From the NCBI GenBank assembly GCA_049794535.1, contig JBARCX010000063.1, positions 1 through 7,017 on the forward strand: a stretch of DNA of 7,017 bases, read 5' to 3'. A program made the translations under genes and the position numbers. How positions within the stretch are numbered: position 1 is the first letter of the stretch; each line of letters begins with the position of its first letter. The notes beneath the pieces were generated by a model. The model saw only the letters and a program-made list of their open reading frames with translations. It made no database searches and was not told where the DNA came from. Shown here in pieces: positions 6,589 to 7,017 of this stretch. Source of the DNA: JBARCX01 sp049794535. GTDB lineage: Bacteria > Pseudomonadota > Gammaproteobacteria > Xanthomonadales > Rhodanobacteraceae.

Positions 6589-7017
6589 ATGGCGCAAGTG
6601 CTAGTCCCGGGCCTGCCAATCCCCCCCGCAACGGGCATCACGCCCGAGCCGGTGCGTGCAGGTATCGATCTGCAGATCAATGGCAAGTCGTATCGACATA
6701 CCGGCGATCCGCAGATGCCATTGCTGTGGTACTTGCGCGACGTGCTGCATCTGGACGGAACCAAATACAGCGGCGAATACGGCGAAGGTGGTTTTGACCT
6801 GGTTCTGGTGAACGGCAAGGCACGCTCCGCAGTCACCCAGGCCATGCATGGCCTGGTGGATAAGCACGTCATCACAGTGGAAGGCCTGGCCAATGCGGAC
6901 GGCACACTGCATCCGTTACAACAGGCTTTTATCGACGAAGACGCTATCGGCTGCGGCTACTGCACACCCGGCTGGCTGATTGCCTCGCTCGAACTACTTC
7001 AACGCCAGCACAACCCC
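6589..7017 (+). CDS. Molybdenum-hydroxylase iron-sulfur (small) subunit, XDH/IorA-like, lacking the ferredoxin-type cluster cysteines; 3' end outside window
   Basis: Small subunits of xanthine-dehydrogenase-family enzymes carry two [2Fe-2S] clusters that pass electrons away from the molybdenum cofactor. The 143 visible residues match the family: DLQINGKSYRHTGDPQMPLLWYLRDVLHLDGTKY (positions 27-60; part quoted in under 20: PLLWYLRDVLHLDGTKY), then HPLQQAFIDEDAIGCGYCTPG (108-128). Cys122 and Cys125 begin the proximal-cluster motif; its second Cys pair would lie beyond the window. The plant-ferredoxin motif, normally GTKYGCGxGxCGACTV, reads GTKYSGEYGEGGFDLV, and the fourth cysteine in RSC is RSA. 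All four distal-cluster ligands are therefore Gly62, Gly67, Asp70 and Ala81, with no gap in the alignment. AGGAG nine nt before the ATG supports the start. The N-terminus is about 20 residues longer than usual and Pro-rich, with no twin-arginine signal. A run of seven C occurs at 6621-6627. Confidence 0.87.
   Translation, partial: MAQVLVPGLPIPPATGITPEPVRAGIDLQINGKSYRHTGDPQMPLLWYLRDVLHLDGTKYSGEYGEGGFDLVLVNGKARSAVTQAMHGLVDKHVITVEGLANADGTLHPLQQAFIDEDAIGCGYCTPGWLIASLELLQRQHNP

Noticed and set aside
6760..6800. Frameshift as the cause of the missing cluster cysteines
   Set aside because: Conserved residues before and after stay in the same frame, and the other two forward frames contain no TGC/TGT codons at the needed positions.
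6534..6912. Minus-strand frames of 123 and 103 residues at the right end
   Set aside because: They oppose the well-supported molybdenum-hydroxylase subunit, which has a Shine-Dalgarno and family motifs.

Overview
This window carries GC-rich DNA with short intergenic gaps, Gram-negative outer-membrane proteins (signal peptide, C-terminal aromatic residue), a class I fumarase, a secreted S53 peptidase and a molybdenum-hydroxylase small subunit. This mix suggests a gammaproteobacterium of the Xanthomonadales/Lysobacterales type (Rhodanobacteraceae such as Dyella, Rhodanobacter or Luteibacter). That placement is inference from gene content; no marker gene is present.

Layout. Minus strand, 1-871: the N-terminal 290 residues of a class I [4Fe-4S] fumarate hydratase, cut by the window edge. 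Minus strand, 1011-1634 and 2181-2789: two paralogous ~200-residue outer-membrane beta-barrel proteins in tandem. Each is followed about 20 nt after its stop by a strong intrinsic terminator built on the same AACGGCC/GGCCGTT core. The likely fumarase promoter overlaps the U-tract of the first terminator. The 546-bp gap between the two porin-like genes holds a candidate promoter and no convincing gene.

A 371-bp divergent region (2790-3160) separates the second barrel gene from a plus-strand secreted S53 (kumamolisin/sedolisin) peptidase at 3161-5053. The peptidase gene is preceded by a 24-codon leader ORF with a good Shine-Dalgarno, in the same frame as the peptidase. After the peptidase comes a large hairpin without a T-run. 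Next is a 12-TM APC-family amino-acid permease (5212-6537). The window ends in the 5' part of a xanthine-dehydrogenase/isoquinoline-oxidoreductase-type iron-sulfur subunit (6589-7017).

Most of the region is ordinary accessory/housekeeping DNA. The most unusual observation is in the last gene. It aligns without gaps to the plant-ferredoxin domain of molybdenum hydroxylases, but all four cysteines that should hold the distal [2Fe-2S] cluster are replaced (Gly62, Gly67, Asp70, Ala81). The first two cysteines of the proximal cluster (Cys122, Cys125) are kept. The reading frame is intact, so this looks like a diverged protein rather than a sequencing frameshift. No CRISPR, tRNA, rRNA, insertion sequence or phage feature was seen, and the genes do not form one obvious pathway.
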